A stretch of 55,499 bases of DNA from Alphaproteobacteria bacterium (GTDB lineage Bacteria > Pseudomonadota > Alphaproteobacteria > Ferrovibrionales > Ferrovibrionaceae): contig JAHCJQ010000010.1 in assembly GCA_026126215.1 (NCBI GenBank), positions 1 to 55,499 of the forward strand, in the 5' to 3' direction. Each line of letters begins with the position of its first letter. Position 1 is the stretch's first letter. The notes beneath the pieces were generated by a model. The model had not been told where the DNA came from. It searched no databases and saw only the letters and a list, made by a program, of their open reading frames with translations. The position numbers and the translations under genes were made by a program. Positions 42,392 through 49,959 of this stretch are shown piece by piece.

Positions 42392-43329
42392 CCGAACTCG
42401 CGCTTCAGTTCCACGAGCCGGCCCAGGCTTTCGCGCAGGATCGCCTGACGCCGCTCTTCCACGCGCGCCAGATCGGCCATCTCGGCGCGCGCCTTCTGCA
42501 GGTCGCCATAGCCCTGTTCGAGCTTGCCGACCAGCTCGGGGAGGCCGTCGAACTTGGGTGCCGCGCTGCTGCGCAGCGTGCGGATGGCGCTGCGCATGTT
42601 GGCGGCCACGTTGTCGAGGGCGGCGATCCGTTCGAGCATCAGCGCCGCCTGGCGCTCCAGCCGCTCGACCGTCTCGGAAAGCAGCTCGGTGCGGCGGCCG
42701 ATCTGCTCGACCTCGGCCCGGCTCGGCAGCGGATCGCCGATCCTGGGCAGCTCGATCTTCAGCTTGAGGCGCGTGAGCTCGTTGCGGATCTCGGCGAAGG
42801 CGACCTCGAGACTGTCCAGCCGCAGACCCTCGTCGGAGGCGGCGGGCGGCGAGGGGGCGGGGAGCGGCGGCGGGGTCAGCGGCACCAAGGCCGCCGGCGC
42901 CGCCGGCGCGGGCGGTGCCGGCAGCATGTCCATGTTACCCGCCTCGGACTTCAGGCGGTCCATCTCCTGCGCCAGGCCCGTCTGGTCGGCCAAGAGGTCG
43001 TGAAAGGCTGTCTCTATTTCCCTGATGTTCCGCTCGATGCGGTCGATTGCCACCCAGATCTCGGCGGTGGCCGGCGTCTGCCCCGCGCCCGCGCCCAGTT
43101 CGTCCTGGCCATGGCCGGCAAGTCGCGCGAGGTTTTGGCGCAGCCATTCGAACTGCCGCCCCAGATGCTGGTTGCGGAACCAGAGATGCACGATGATCAG
43201 CGCGCTGACGCATTGCAGCAGGAACAGGTAGTCGACATAGTCGAACCGCTCCATGCCAAGCGCCAGCATGCGCCCGAGCGTTCCGAGCAATTCGCGCAGG
43301 AAGCTGAGAAAATCGTAAACCGCATCCAT
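42388..43329 (-). CDS. Membrane-anchored coiled-coil protein, unknown function
   Basis: 313 residues. One membrane segment near 33-52 (YLFLLQCVSALIIVHLWF) is followed by charged helical stretches with heptad patterns (about 65-135 and 180-310), separated by a Pro/Ala linker (about 140-165). No catalytic motif seen. Such architecture suits a scaffold or a component of a membrane-associated complex. ATG 43329 has GGGAGG 10 bases upstream. Convergent with ugd (stop codons overlap), so perhaps only loosely tied to the exopolysaccharide genes. Confidence 0.7.
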   Translation of the reverse strand: MDAVYDFLSFLRELLGTLGRMLALGMERFDYVDYLFLLQCVSALIIVHLWFRNQHLGRQFEWLRQNLARLAGHGQDELGAGAGQTPATAEIWVAIDRIERNIREIETAFHDLLADQTGLAQEMDRLKSEAGNMDMLPAPPAPAAPAALVPLTPPPLPAPSPPAASDEGLRLDSLEVAFAEIRNELTRLKLKIELPRIGDPLPSRAEVEQIGRRTELLSETVERLERQAALMLERIAALDNVAANMRSAIRTLRSSAAPKFDGLPELVGKLEQGYGDLQKARAEMADLARVEERRQAILRESLGRLVELKREFG

Positions 43330-43483
43330 GTCCGGCGCCCCTCCCGGAAGACATCGCCCAGCATATAGAGCAAAAGTCGTTAACAGAACCGCCTTGCCGG
43401 CCAGGGCCTGCACGGCATTGTGACTTTGGGTTGATATCCGCGCCGGTAAATACTCCCTGCATCATTTGCAAGGGAGCGATGTC

Positions 43484-43678
43484 ATGTCCCTGTCGTCCGG
43501 CCTGGACCTCGAACGGACGGCGCAGGTTCGCGTTGCGGCCAGGTTGCCCGGGGCAGTGCTGTCTGCAGCCAGCCTGCCCGACGCCTGGTCGCCGCGTCGC
43601 GCGCTTGGCTTCATCCTGCTCTGCTCGCTGCTGCTCTGGGCTTTGCTGCTGGGCGCGGCCATCCTGCTGTCCCCCTGA
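43484..43678 (+). CDS. Small single-pass membrane protein
   Basis: 64 residues: a soluble N-terminal half and a C-terminal membrane helix (ALGFILLCSLLLWALLLGAA) ending two residues later. AAGGGAG lies 7 bases before ATG 43484, an unusually good ribosome-binding site that argues for translation. No family recognised. It is divergent from the coiled-coil gene and 118 bp upstream of the histidine kinase gene on the same strand. Confidence 0.6.
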   Translation: MSLSSGLDLERTAQVRVAARLPGAVLSAASLPDAWSPRRALGFILLCSLLLWALLLGAAILLSP

Positions 43679-43796
43679 CTGAGGGCAACCGGTCTGGCGG
43701 TCTCTTCCGCCCTTAACACTTTCTTAACCCGAACGCCTTCCAGTTGAGGCAGGATCACGCTTTCCATGGTCGGCACCGGCCGGCCCGGGGTGGCGC

Positions 43797-45218
43797 ATGG
43801 CGGGAGGACAGGAATCGGGACGGCTGGCGGGAGCCGGAATCTCGCCAACCAGCCTGCAATTCGCCGACCGGCGGATCGAGGCCGCCTTCGTCGCGCATCA
43901 GGCGCGCCGCTTCCGCTCGTTCGTGCGCATCTGGTCGGTATGCGGCATGGCCGCCTACCTCGCCTTCGGGCTCGCCGAGCAGGCGATGACGCCGGAGGCA
44001 GTGGCGATTTCCTTCCGCATCCGCTACGGCCTCGCCATGCCGGTTTTCCTGGCCTGTTTCTGCTGGACCTTCCTGCCCGATCCCTACCAGCGCTTTTCCA
44101 GTCACCTCATCAGCCTCTGCGTGGCGATCAGCCATGCCAGCATGCTGATGGTGATCATGCTGGCCGGCCCGGCGCGCATCGACCTATATTTTCTTTTCAT
44201 TCTCCTCAGCATGCTCTTCACGCATGGCGCAATCGGCGTCCGCTTCACCCATTCCGCCCTGGTCACCTGGCTGGCCGTGGCCGCCTTCGCGGCCGTGAGC
44301 AGCCTGTTCGCGCCGCCGACGCAGGAACTCGGCGAGACGCTGATGCAGAACGTGACCTTGCTGCTGGCCTCCTCGGTCGTGGTATTCGGCAACTACAATT
44401 TCGAGCTGCAGGCCAGGCGCGATTTCCGCCATGCGCTGCTGCTGCAGGAGAAGAACCTGGAACTCGACCGCCTCGCCCGGGAGGCGGCCGAGGCGTCGGC
44501 GGCCAAGTCGCGCTTTCTCGGCATGATGAGCCACGAACTACGCACTCCGCTCAATGCCATCATCGGCTTCGCCGACCTGATCGCCAGAGGCGCGCAGGGA
44601 GCGGCGAGCCCGGCCATCTACGCCGACTATGCGCGGGACATTCACCAGGGCGGATTGCGGCTGCTCGCCTCGATTGACGCCGTGCTCGACCTCGCCCGCG
44701 CGGCGGAGGGTGGGCTGCGCCTTCAGGAGGACATGGTCCGCCTCGACAAGCTGCTCCGCAAGGTGGCGGACCGCTACCGGCCGCGCGCCCGGGAGGCGGG
44801 CATGAGCCTCGAACTGGAGGGCGACCCGGCGCTCCGCCTGCTCTGCGACAAGACGCTGCTGCGGCGCGCCATCGGCAACCTGGTCGACAATGCGATCAAG
44901 CACGCCGCGTCCGGCGGACTGGTGAGCCTAGAAGCGCGCCAGCTCGAAGACGGTTCCCTCGCCATCGGGGTCGCCGATCGCGGCCCGGGCCTGAGCGGGG
45001 CGGAGTTCCGCGCGGCGCTGGAGCCTTTCCGGCAGGCCGACGACGGGACGGCGCGCCGCCAGGAGGGCCTTGGCCTGGGACTGTCGGTGACCCGGGTCCT
45101 GGTCGAGCTGCATGGCGGGCGGTTGCGCCTGACCGGTGGCTCCTCGCCTGGTCTCGCGGTGGAGATCGTACTGCCGCCGACACGGATTTTCCGCGAGCGC
45201 GCGAAGCCTGCCGCCTGA
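43797..45218 (+). CDS. Membrane sensor histidine kinase
   Basis: 473 residues. The N-terminal ~200 residues hold five or six membrane segments with short loops, resembling an integral-membrane sensory domain. A short helix follows, then HisKA with phospho-acceptor His246 (MMSHELRTPLN) and the ATPase domain (N box LVDNAIKHAA, G1 DRGPGLSG, G2 GLGLGLSVT). No response regulator gene is adjacent, so it is an orphan kinase within the window. The signal is unknown; it might feed PrsR or a distant regulator. Confidence 0.88.
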   Translation: MAGGQESGRLAGAGISPTSLQFADRRIEAAFVAHQARRFRSFVRIWSVCGMAAYLAFGLAEQAMTPEAVAISFRIRYGLAMPVFLACFCWTFLPDPYQRFSSHLISLCVAISHASMLMVIMLAGPARIDLYFLFILLSMLFTHGAIGVRFTHSALVTWLAVAAFAAVSSLFAPPTQELGETLMQNVTLLLASSVVVFGNYNFELQARRDFRHALLLQEKNLELDRLAREAAEASAAKSRFLGMMSHELRTPLNAIIGFADLIARGAQGAASPAIYADYARDIHQGGLRLLASIDAVLDLARAAEGGLRLQEDMVRLDKLLRKVADRYRPRAREAGMSLELEGDPALRLLCDKTLLRRAIGNLVDNAIKHAASGGLVSLEARQLEDGSLAIGVADRGPGLSGAEFRAALEPFRQADDGTARRQEGLGLGLSVTRVLVELHGGRLRLTGGSSPGLAVEIVLPPTRIFRERAKPAA

Positions 45219-45222
45219 GGGC

Positions 45223-45251
45223 TTAACCCTGCCCGCGCGGCCGGCTAGGAT
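45223..45251 (+). promoter_or_regulatory. Weak candidate promoter for the gmhA-like gene
   Basis: TTAACC (45223-45228), a 17-bp spacer and TAGGAT (45246-45251), in the short gap after the histidine kinase gene. Confidence 0.3.
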
Positions 45252-45291
45252 GCAGCGGTCGGGCGCGCGAGCGGAGATGGAGCGGCGGAAC

Positions 45292-45861
45292 ATGTCGGAT
45301 GCGGCGGCGATGGCGGCAGGCTTTCTCGCCGGCGCGCGGAACCTTGAAGCGCTGGCGCGGCAGGCGGCGGAGGTGCTGGCGGCCGCCGAGGCCATCGTCG
45401 GCCGCATGCGCGCGGGGGGCAAGGTGATGTTCTGCGGCAATGGCGGCTCGGCCGCCGATGCGCAGCATCTGGCAGCCGAACTGCAGGGCCGCTACCTGCG
45501 CGAGCGTCGCGCACTGGCGGCGCTTGCCCTTACCACCGACAGTTCCGCAGTGACTGCCATTGGCAATGACTATGGTTTTGCGGACATCTTTGCCCGCCAG
45601 CTCGCCGGCCTTGCCGGCGGCGGCGACGTGCTGGTCGCCATATCCACAAGCGGGGAGAGCGAGAACGTGCTGCGCGCGGCGGCCTGCGCCCGGAAGCTGG
45701 GGCTCCTGCTCGTCGGACTTACGGGGCGCGCCGGCGGACGGCTGGCACCGCTCTGTGACCATGCGATCCGCGTGCCTGCCGACGAAACGCCGCGAATCCA
45801 GGAGCTGCACATCGCGGTCGGGCACGCCATCTGCGGGCATATCGAGACGGCGCTGGGTTGA
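45292..45861 (+). CDS. gmhA: SIS-domain phosphoheptose isomerase (GmhA-like)
   Basis: 189 residues matching sedoheptulose-7-phosphate isomerase, the first step of ADP-heptose synthesis for LPS core or heptose-containing glycans. Motifs: FCGNGGSAADAQHLAAEL, TTDSSAVTAIGNDYGF, VAISTSGESENVLRA and the zinc-site region QELHIAVGHAICG. Close relatives DiaA and other SIS proteins share the fold, but the NDYGF segment favours GmhA. GGAG lies 9 bases before ATG 45292. No other heptose genes are in the window. Confidence 0.85.
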   Translation: MSDAAAMAAGFLAGARNLEALARQAAEVLAAAEAIVGRMRAGGKVMFCGNGGSAADAQHLAAELQGRYLRERRALAALALTTDSSAVTAIGNDYGFADIFARQLAGLAGGGDVLVAISTSGESENVLRAAACARKLGLLLVGLTGRAGGRLAPLCDHAIRVPADETPRIQELHIAVGHAICGHIETALG

Positions 45862-45924
45862 AGGCGCTGCATCGCACTTGCGCCCGGGCGGAGCGCATGG
45901 TGACAATGTGCTGGCCCGGCTGGC

Positions 45925-46461
45925 ATGTCACGGGCGGACGACGGCGAGGTCCGGTTGCATATCGAACCAGCATACGGTTTCCCCGAAGATGCCAATGAGT
46001 TGGTCCGGGCGCTTTCGGCGCATCTCACCCGCCTGAAAGGGGAGGCGGCAATGCCGCTGGCGAGCGCGATCCTGCCGGAGCGCCTGCCGAAAGGTGTCCT
46101 GCCGAACGTGATCCTGGCGGATGTGGAAGGCGATACCGGCCTGGGCTGCGCCGGGCCGTGGCGGATCCGGTTTCGCTTGCTTGGCGAGAATATCCGCGCG
46201 GCGACCGGCGAACCCTGGGCCGGACGGTATCTCGACCGCAATCTGGTGGGCGAGCTGCTGCCCGTCTTCCTCACCGCCTACGAGACGCCGCTACGCACCC
46301 GCCGCCCCTCGGTCGCGCCGCATCAGTTCGTCAATTTCCGCGACAACGTCACCTATCGCAGCCACCGTTACCTGTTTCCGTTGTCAGGCGATGGCCGGAC
46401 GATCTCCCGGCTGCTTGGTTTCCAGCCGATCGAGACCGGTGCCTGGCGGAGCGGCGTCTGA
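45925..46461 (+). CDS. PAS_5-family protein, copy 1
   Basis: 178 residues with the alphaproteobacterial stand-alone PAS_5 (PF07310) pattern: a helical lead-in (ANELVRALSAHLTRL), then LPNVILADVE, RIRFRLLGENIRAATG and later RYLFPLSGDGRTISRLLGF. Unlike the two neighbours, its P-R-R/D-I lead motif is degenerate. Cytoplasmic, with no output domain, so a sensory or interaction module of unknown ligand. Convergent with the second PAS_5 gene. Confidence 0.65.
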   Translation: MSRADDGEVRLHIEPAYGFPEDANELVRALSAHLTRLKGEAAMPLASAILPERLPKGVLPNVILADVEGDTGLGCAGPWRIRFRLLGENIRAATGEPWAGRYLDRNLVGELLPVFLTAYETPLRTRRPSVAPHQFVNFRDNVTYRSHRYLFPLSGDGRTISRLLGFQPIETGAWRSGV

Positions 46462-46495
46462 CCCTGTTTCCGATGCGCCGTCCGATGCACCGGTT

Positions 46496-47065
46496 TCAGA
46501 TTGCGGCGGCGAGCGGCTGGTGGTCGGGCAGTCCGGCGCCGATATCGATATGGCGCAGCCGTTCCCCGGAATTAAGCTGCGGATGCAGCACATGCACTGC
46601 GTCGGGGCGTACCCGCTCCAGCTTGCTTGCCAGCGCGATCACCTGATCAGGGGCCCCCGGCAGGGCGCCACGCAGCGGCGCGGAGACGATCTCGAAGACC
46701 ACCTCATGGCCGGACGCATAGCGGTGGCGGAACAGCATGACGGCGGCGCAGGGCTGGCGCACCTGCCGGTAGAGCAGTTCGCCCCGGCGCTGGCGCTCGG
46801 CCGGCGCCGCCAATTGCACATAGTTGAGGCCCGTCGGCTCGAAGCCCAACTCCAGGCGGTACTGTGTTCCGGCAAGCCGGAAGGTCGCATTCTCGGGCGA
46901 GCGGATCTCGAGGATGGCGATGCGCGGCAGCAGGTCGCGGATGTCGCGCAACGCGACGTCGGCGCGGCCAGGCAAGAGGGCCGACCCCCGCCAGCGATGC
47001 CAGGTGAGGAGAAACCGGCGGCTCTCTGCCGCCAGCAGTTCGTCAGGCAATGTGAGGGAATACAT
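46496..47065 (-). CDS. PAS_5-family protein, copy 2
   Basis: 189 residues of the same PAS_5 family: RRFLLTWHRWRGSALLPGRAD lead, LLPRIAILEI, FRLAGTQYRLELGFEPTG, and a late AVMLFRHRYASGHEVVFEI. Start choice: ATG 47065 is preferred; a GTG at 47098 would add 11 residues with no better ribosome-binding site. Function unknown. Separated from copy 3 by repeat element copy 3. Confidence 0.7.
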   Translation of the reverse strand: MYSLTLPDELLAAESRRFLLTWHRWRGSALLPGRADVALRDIRDLLPRIAILEIRSPENATFRLAGTQYRLELGFEPTGLNYVQLAAPAERQRRGELLYRQVRQPCAAVMLFRHRYASGHEVVFEIVSAPLRGALPGAPDQVIALASKLERVRPDAVHVLHPQLNSGERLRHIDIGAGLPDHQPLAAAI

Positions 47066-47183
47066 CGAACGTGCCGATCCAGGCTGGAATTGGGCCACCG
47101 GTTCCCGCCGGGGTCGCGACAGACTGCGTGGTCATGTAAGCGTCATGGCCTCTGCATGCAAGAGCGACCATCGGTCGCACGGT

Positions 47184-47407
47184 CTAGAGCCTTTCACCGC
47201 GGGATGGAAACAGTTCTGTTGGCCGGCGGCGCGGCGACCCGCGCGAAGCGGCGCGCAGCGCGATGTGGTGCATCGGGCCAGCGGCGCGACAAAGCGGGCG
47301 CCCGCCGCCGGCCAACCCGCCGGGACGGGCGGAATTGCGCCGACTGACCAGCCACACCCCAATTCCGCCACGTCAGAACGATTCCATCCCGCGGTGAAAG
47401 GCTCTAG
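47184..47407 (+). repeat. Hairpin-rich MITE-like repeat, copy 3 (224 bp)
   Basis: Same orientation as copy 1. The 23-bp terminal inverted repeats are perfect (left GAGCCTTTCACCGCGGGATGG..., mirrored at the right), bounded by CTAG on both sides. It contains the GC-rich core of copy 1 almost unchanged but has lost the internal hairpin module. The loss lies between two GCGCCG direct repeats present in copy 1. The right-hand CTAG forms the stop codon of the third PAS_5 gene. Confidence 0.9.
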
Positions 47408-47952
47408 CCCAGGCCGCTGCCATCGCCGAGGACATGGATCTTGTACGCGCGGAAATCGAAGTTTTCGTTAAGGGGCGGCTGGGCCTGCCGCACATGAGGC
47501 TCGGCGGCGAAGCCACAGAGGACCATTCCCACATGCGCGCCCTCGCTGCCAAGCGGCAGGTGCAGCGATGTCACCCGCATCCATTCCTTCTGGTGCAGCC
47601 AGTAAGCATGACCCTGCACCAGCACTGGCCGGCGATGTTCGCAGGCGGCGCGGAAAAAGCCGAGAATTTCGGCTGCGTTCTCGCCGTAGAGCGATTCGTC
47701 GACATGCCGTCCGGTCACATCGCGGCCGGTGAGGCGGACGACCTCTGTACCCACCAGGCGAAAGCGCACGCGGAAGGGTTCGTGCCCCACCTCGGTCAGA
47801 TACAGGATGGGAAGGATGGCGGGAATCTCGATCGGATCGATATCCGAACGCCGGGGCATTTCCCGGCCCGCGCGTTTCCCTTCCCAGTATTCCAGCAGGC
47901 GAACAAGCCGGATCTCCGAGGTGAGCGTCCCGATCTGCGCCATTGCCGTCAT
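47404..47952 (-). CDS. PAS_5-family protein, copy 3
   Basis: 182 residues and the clearest member of the trio: VRLLEYWEGKRAGREMPRRS, DIDPIEIPAILPILYLTEV, VRFRLVGTEVVRLTGRDVTG and a late ASP-free core typical of PAS_5 (PF07310). ATG 47952 has AAGG 5 bases upstream. Its last codon and TAG stop abut the repeat element. Three paralogues within 2 kb suggest local duplication followed by divergence and rearrangement. Confidence 0.78.
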   Translation of the reverse strand: MTAMAQIGTLTSEIRLVRLLEYWEGKRAGREMPRRSDIDPIEIPAILPILYLTEVGHEPFRVRFRLVGTEVVRLTGRDVTGRHVDESLYGENAAEILGFFRAACEHRRPVLVQGHAYWLHQKEWMRVTSLHLPLGSEGAHVGMVLCGFAAEPHVRQAQPPLNENFDFRAYKIHVLGDGSGLG

Positions 47953-48163
47953 GCCGGCCTTTCCATGCTCCCCGGAACCGCACCCAGAGCTCAGCCCTCC
48001 GTCGGAAACCCGGCGACCGGATTCTCCGAGGCCAAATACTGCCTGAGCCAGGCACGCCGGCGAAGGTGAAAATCCATGCGCCCATTGGCCGGCGGCAGAT
48101 GTTATCCTCTCCCTTCCGCATCCATCCCGCCGCTTCGGTCCATTCCCCGCCCGATATCATCCC

Positions 48164-49012
48164 ATGACCTTCAGTTTCGGTTTCGACGCCCTTCTTCTGC
48201 TTATGGCGACCATGGCCACCGGCGCCTTCGCCGGTTTCGTGGCGGGACTGCTCGGGGTCGGCGGCGGCATCGTCATCGTGCCCGTGCTGTACCATCTGCT
48301 GGAATTCGTGCCGATGGATCCGGCGCTGCGGATGCATGTCGCGGTCGGCACCTCGCTCGCCACCCTGATTCCCACCTCGATCCGGTCGGTCGGCTCGCAT
48401 CGCAAGCGCGGTGCCGTCGATGACGGACTGCTGCGAGCCTGGCGCATTCCGCTCGCGCTCGGCGTGCTGGCGGGTGGCGCGCTCGCCGGCATCGTGTCGC
48501 GCCAGGCGCTGGTCGGCGTCTTCGCTACCGTCGCGCTCGTCGTCTCGCTGCACATGGCCTTCGGGCGCGAAGGCTGGCGCATCGGCGAGCGGCTGCCCGA
48601 TGGCCTCGCCGGGCGGGCGATGGCGGGCGTGATCGGCCTGCTTTCCACCTTGATGGGGATCGGGGGCGGCACGCTCGGCGTGCCGCTGCTCACCCTGTTC
48701 GGCTATCCGATCCACCGCGCGGTCGGCACCGGCGCGGGCCTCGGCCTGATCATCGGCATACCGGGCACCATTCTTTTCGCGGCTGGTGGAATTGGCGCCG
48801 GACCGGGATTGCCGGCCTGGAGCATCGGCTATGTCAACCTGATCGGGTTCCTGGCGATCGTGCCGATGACCATCTGGCTTGCGCCTTACGGCGCAAAGGC
48901 GGCGCATGCGCTGAGCCGGGTCATGCTGCGGCGGGCCTTCGCGCTCTTTCTCGGCGTGACGGCGATCAAGCTTTATGCCGATCTCTTCGGGTTTTCGGTG
49001 ACCGGCGGATAG
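48164..49012 (+). CDS. TauE/SafE family membrane transporter
   Basis: 282 residues with about eight membrane segments and the twin repeats of the family: AGFVAGLLGVGGGIVIVPVL near the N-terminus and LLSTLMGIGGGTLGVPLLT in the second half. Family members export sulfite, sulfoacetate and other anions. Substrate unknown. No Shine-Dalgarno sequence precedes the ATG. The next gene (dgoK-like) follows after 4 bp, so the two are probably co-transcribed. Confidence 0.85.
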   Translation: MTFSFGFDALLLLMATMATGAFAGFVAGLLGVGGGIVIVPVLYHLLEFVPMDPALRMHVAVGTSLATLIPTSIRSVGSHRKRGAVDDGLLRAWRIPLALGVLAGGALAGIVSRQALVGVFATVALVVSLHMAFGREGWRIGERLPDGLAGRAMAGVIGLLSTLMGIGGGTLGVPLLTLFGYPIHRAVGTGAGLGLIIGIPGTILFAAGGIGAGPGLPAWSIGYVNLIGFLAIVPMTIWLAPYGAKAAHALSRVMLRRAFALFLGVTAIKLYADLFGFSVTGG

Positions 49013-49016
49013 CCAT

Positions 49017-49931
49017 ATGGCGCGCGAGACGGATCCGGCGCTGATCGCCGTCGACTGGGGCACCAGCAGCCTGCGCCTCTATCTGGTGGCGGCAGACGGC
49101 AGCATTCTCGAGACCCGCGAGGGTGCCGAGGGTGTCATGAACGTGCCCGCAGGCGATTTCGCCGGCACCCTGACACGGTGGCTCGCCGGCTGGCCAGCGG
49201 ACGCGCTGCCCATCCTGATGTGCGGCATGGTCGGCTCGCGCCAGGGCTGGCGGGAGGTGCCCTATCTCGATTGCCCGGTGGCGCCGGCCGATCTCGGCCG
49301 CGCCCTGGCGGCAGTGGAAAGCGGGACGGGGCGTGGCATCTGGATCATGCCCGGCCTGCGCTGCCGCGACGACGCGGGCGTGCCCGATGTCATGCGCGGC
49401 GAGGAGGCGCAGCTTCTCGGCGCGCTGGCGGGACCCGACGCGGGAACGGAGATGGATTGCTGCCTTCCCGGCACCCATTCCAAGCATGTCCGCATCTCCG
49501 CCGGCCGCATCCTTTCCTTCTCCAGCCACATGACGGGCGAGGTTTTCGCCCTGCTGACCAGGCAGGGCATCATCGGCCGCCTGATGCCCGATGGTCTCGT
49601 CTCGCCAGATGCCGAGGCCTTTGCCGCGGGCATCCGCCGCTCCGCCGCGCCGGGCGGCTTGCTGCACCAGATTTTCGGCGCCCGGACCTTGCCGCTGATG
49701 GAAGAACTGTCGCCGCCTGCGATCGGCGACTACCTCTCCGGGATCCTGATCGGGCATGAACTGCGCGCCACGCGCTGGCACGGCGAGGTGCGGGTCATGG
49801 CGGGTTCGGAACTCGTGGCACGCTATGTCCGTGCCTTCGAAGCACTCCGCATTCCCGCGCGGGCCATGCCGGCCGATCTGTCGGCACGCGGGCTGTGGCT
49901 GATCGCCCGGCAGGCAGGCATACTCGCCTGA
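49017..49931 (+). CDS. dgoK: 2-dehydro-3-deoxygalactonokinase
   Basis: 304 residues of the DgoK family (actin/hexokinase-like ATPase fold): N-terminal IAVDWGTSSLRLYLV phosphate loop, then LMCGMVGSRQGW, DVMRGEEAQLLGAL, LPGTHSKHVRI and SFSSHMTGEVFALL. Phosphorylates 2-keto-3-deoxygalactonate in the De Ley-Doudoroff galactose pathway. No aldolase (dgoA) or dehydratase is nearby. It is placed directly after the TauE/SafE gene, which might move the sugar acid (inference). Confidence 0.9.
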   Translation: MARETDPALIAVDWGTSSLRLYLVAADGSILETREGAEGVMNVPAGDFAGTLTRWLAGWPADALPILMCGMVGSRQGWREVPYLDCPVAPADLGRALAAVESGTGRGIWIMPGLRCRDDAGVPDVMRGEEAQLLGALAGPDAGTEMDCCLPGTHSKHVRISAGRILSFSSHMTGEVFALLTRQGIIGRLMPDGLVSPDAEAFAAGIRRSAAPGGLLHQIFGARTLPLMEELSPPAIGDYLSGILIGHELRATRWHGEVRVMAGSELVARYVRAFEALRIPARAMPADLSARGLWLIARQAGILA

Positions 49932-49959
49932 TCATGGCCACCGGCCGCGGCGGGGCTGC

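Noticed and set aside
26272..43483. Search for sigma54 (GG-N10-GC) promoters for PrsR in the intergenic regions of the locus
   Set aside because: Near matches (around 27785 and 40567) have the wrong spacing, so no site is claimed.
47140..47183. GCGACC-ATC-GGTCGC hairpin left of repeat copy 3 as part of the element
   Set aside because: It lies outside the CTAG border and is absent next to copies 1 and 2.
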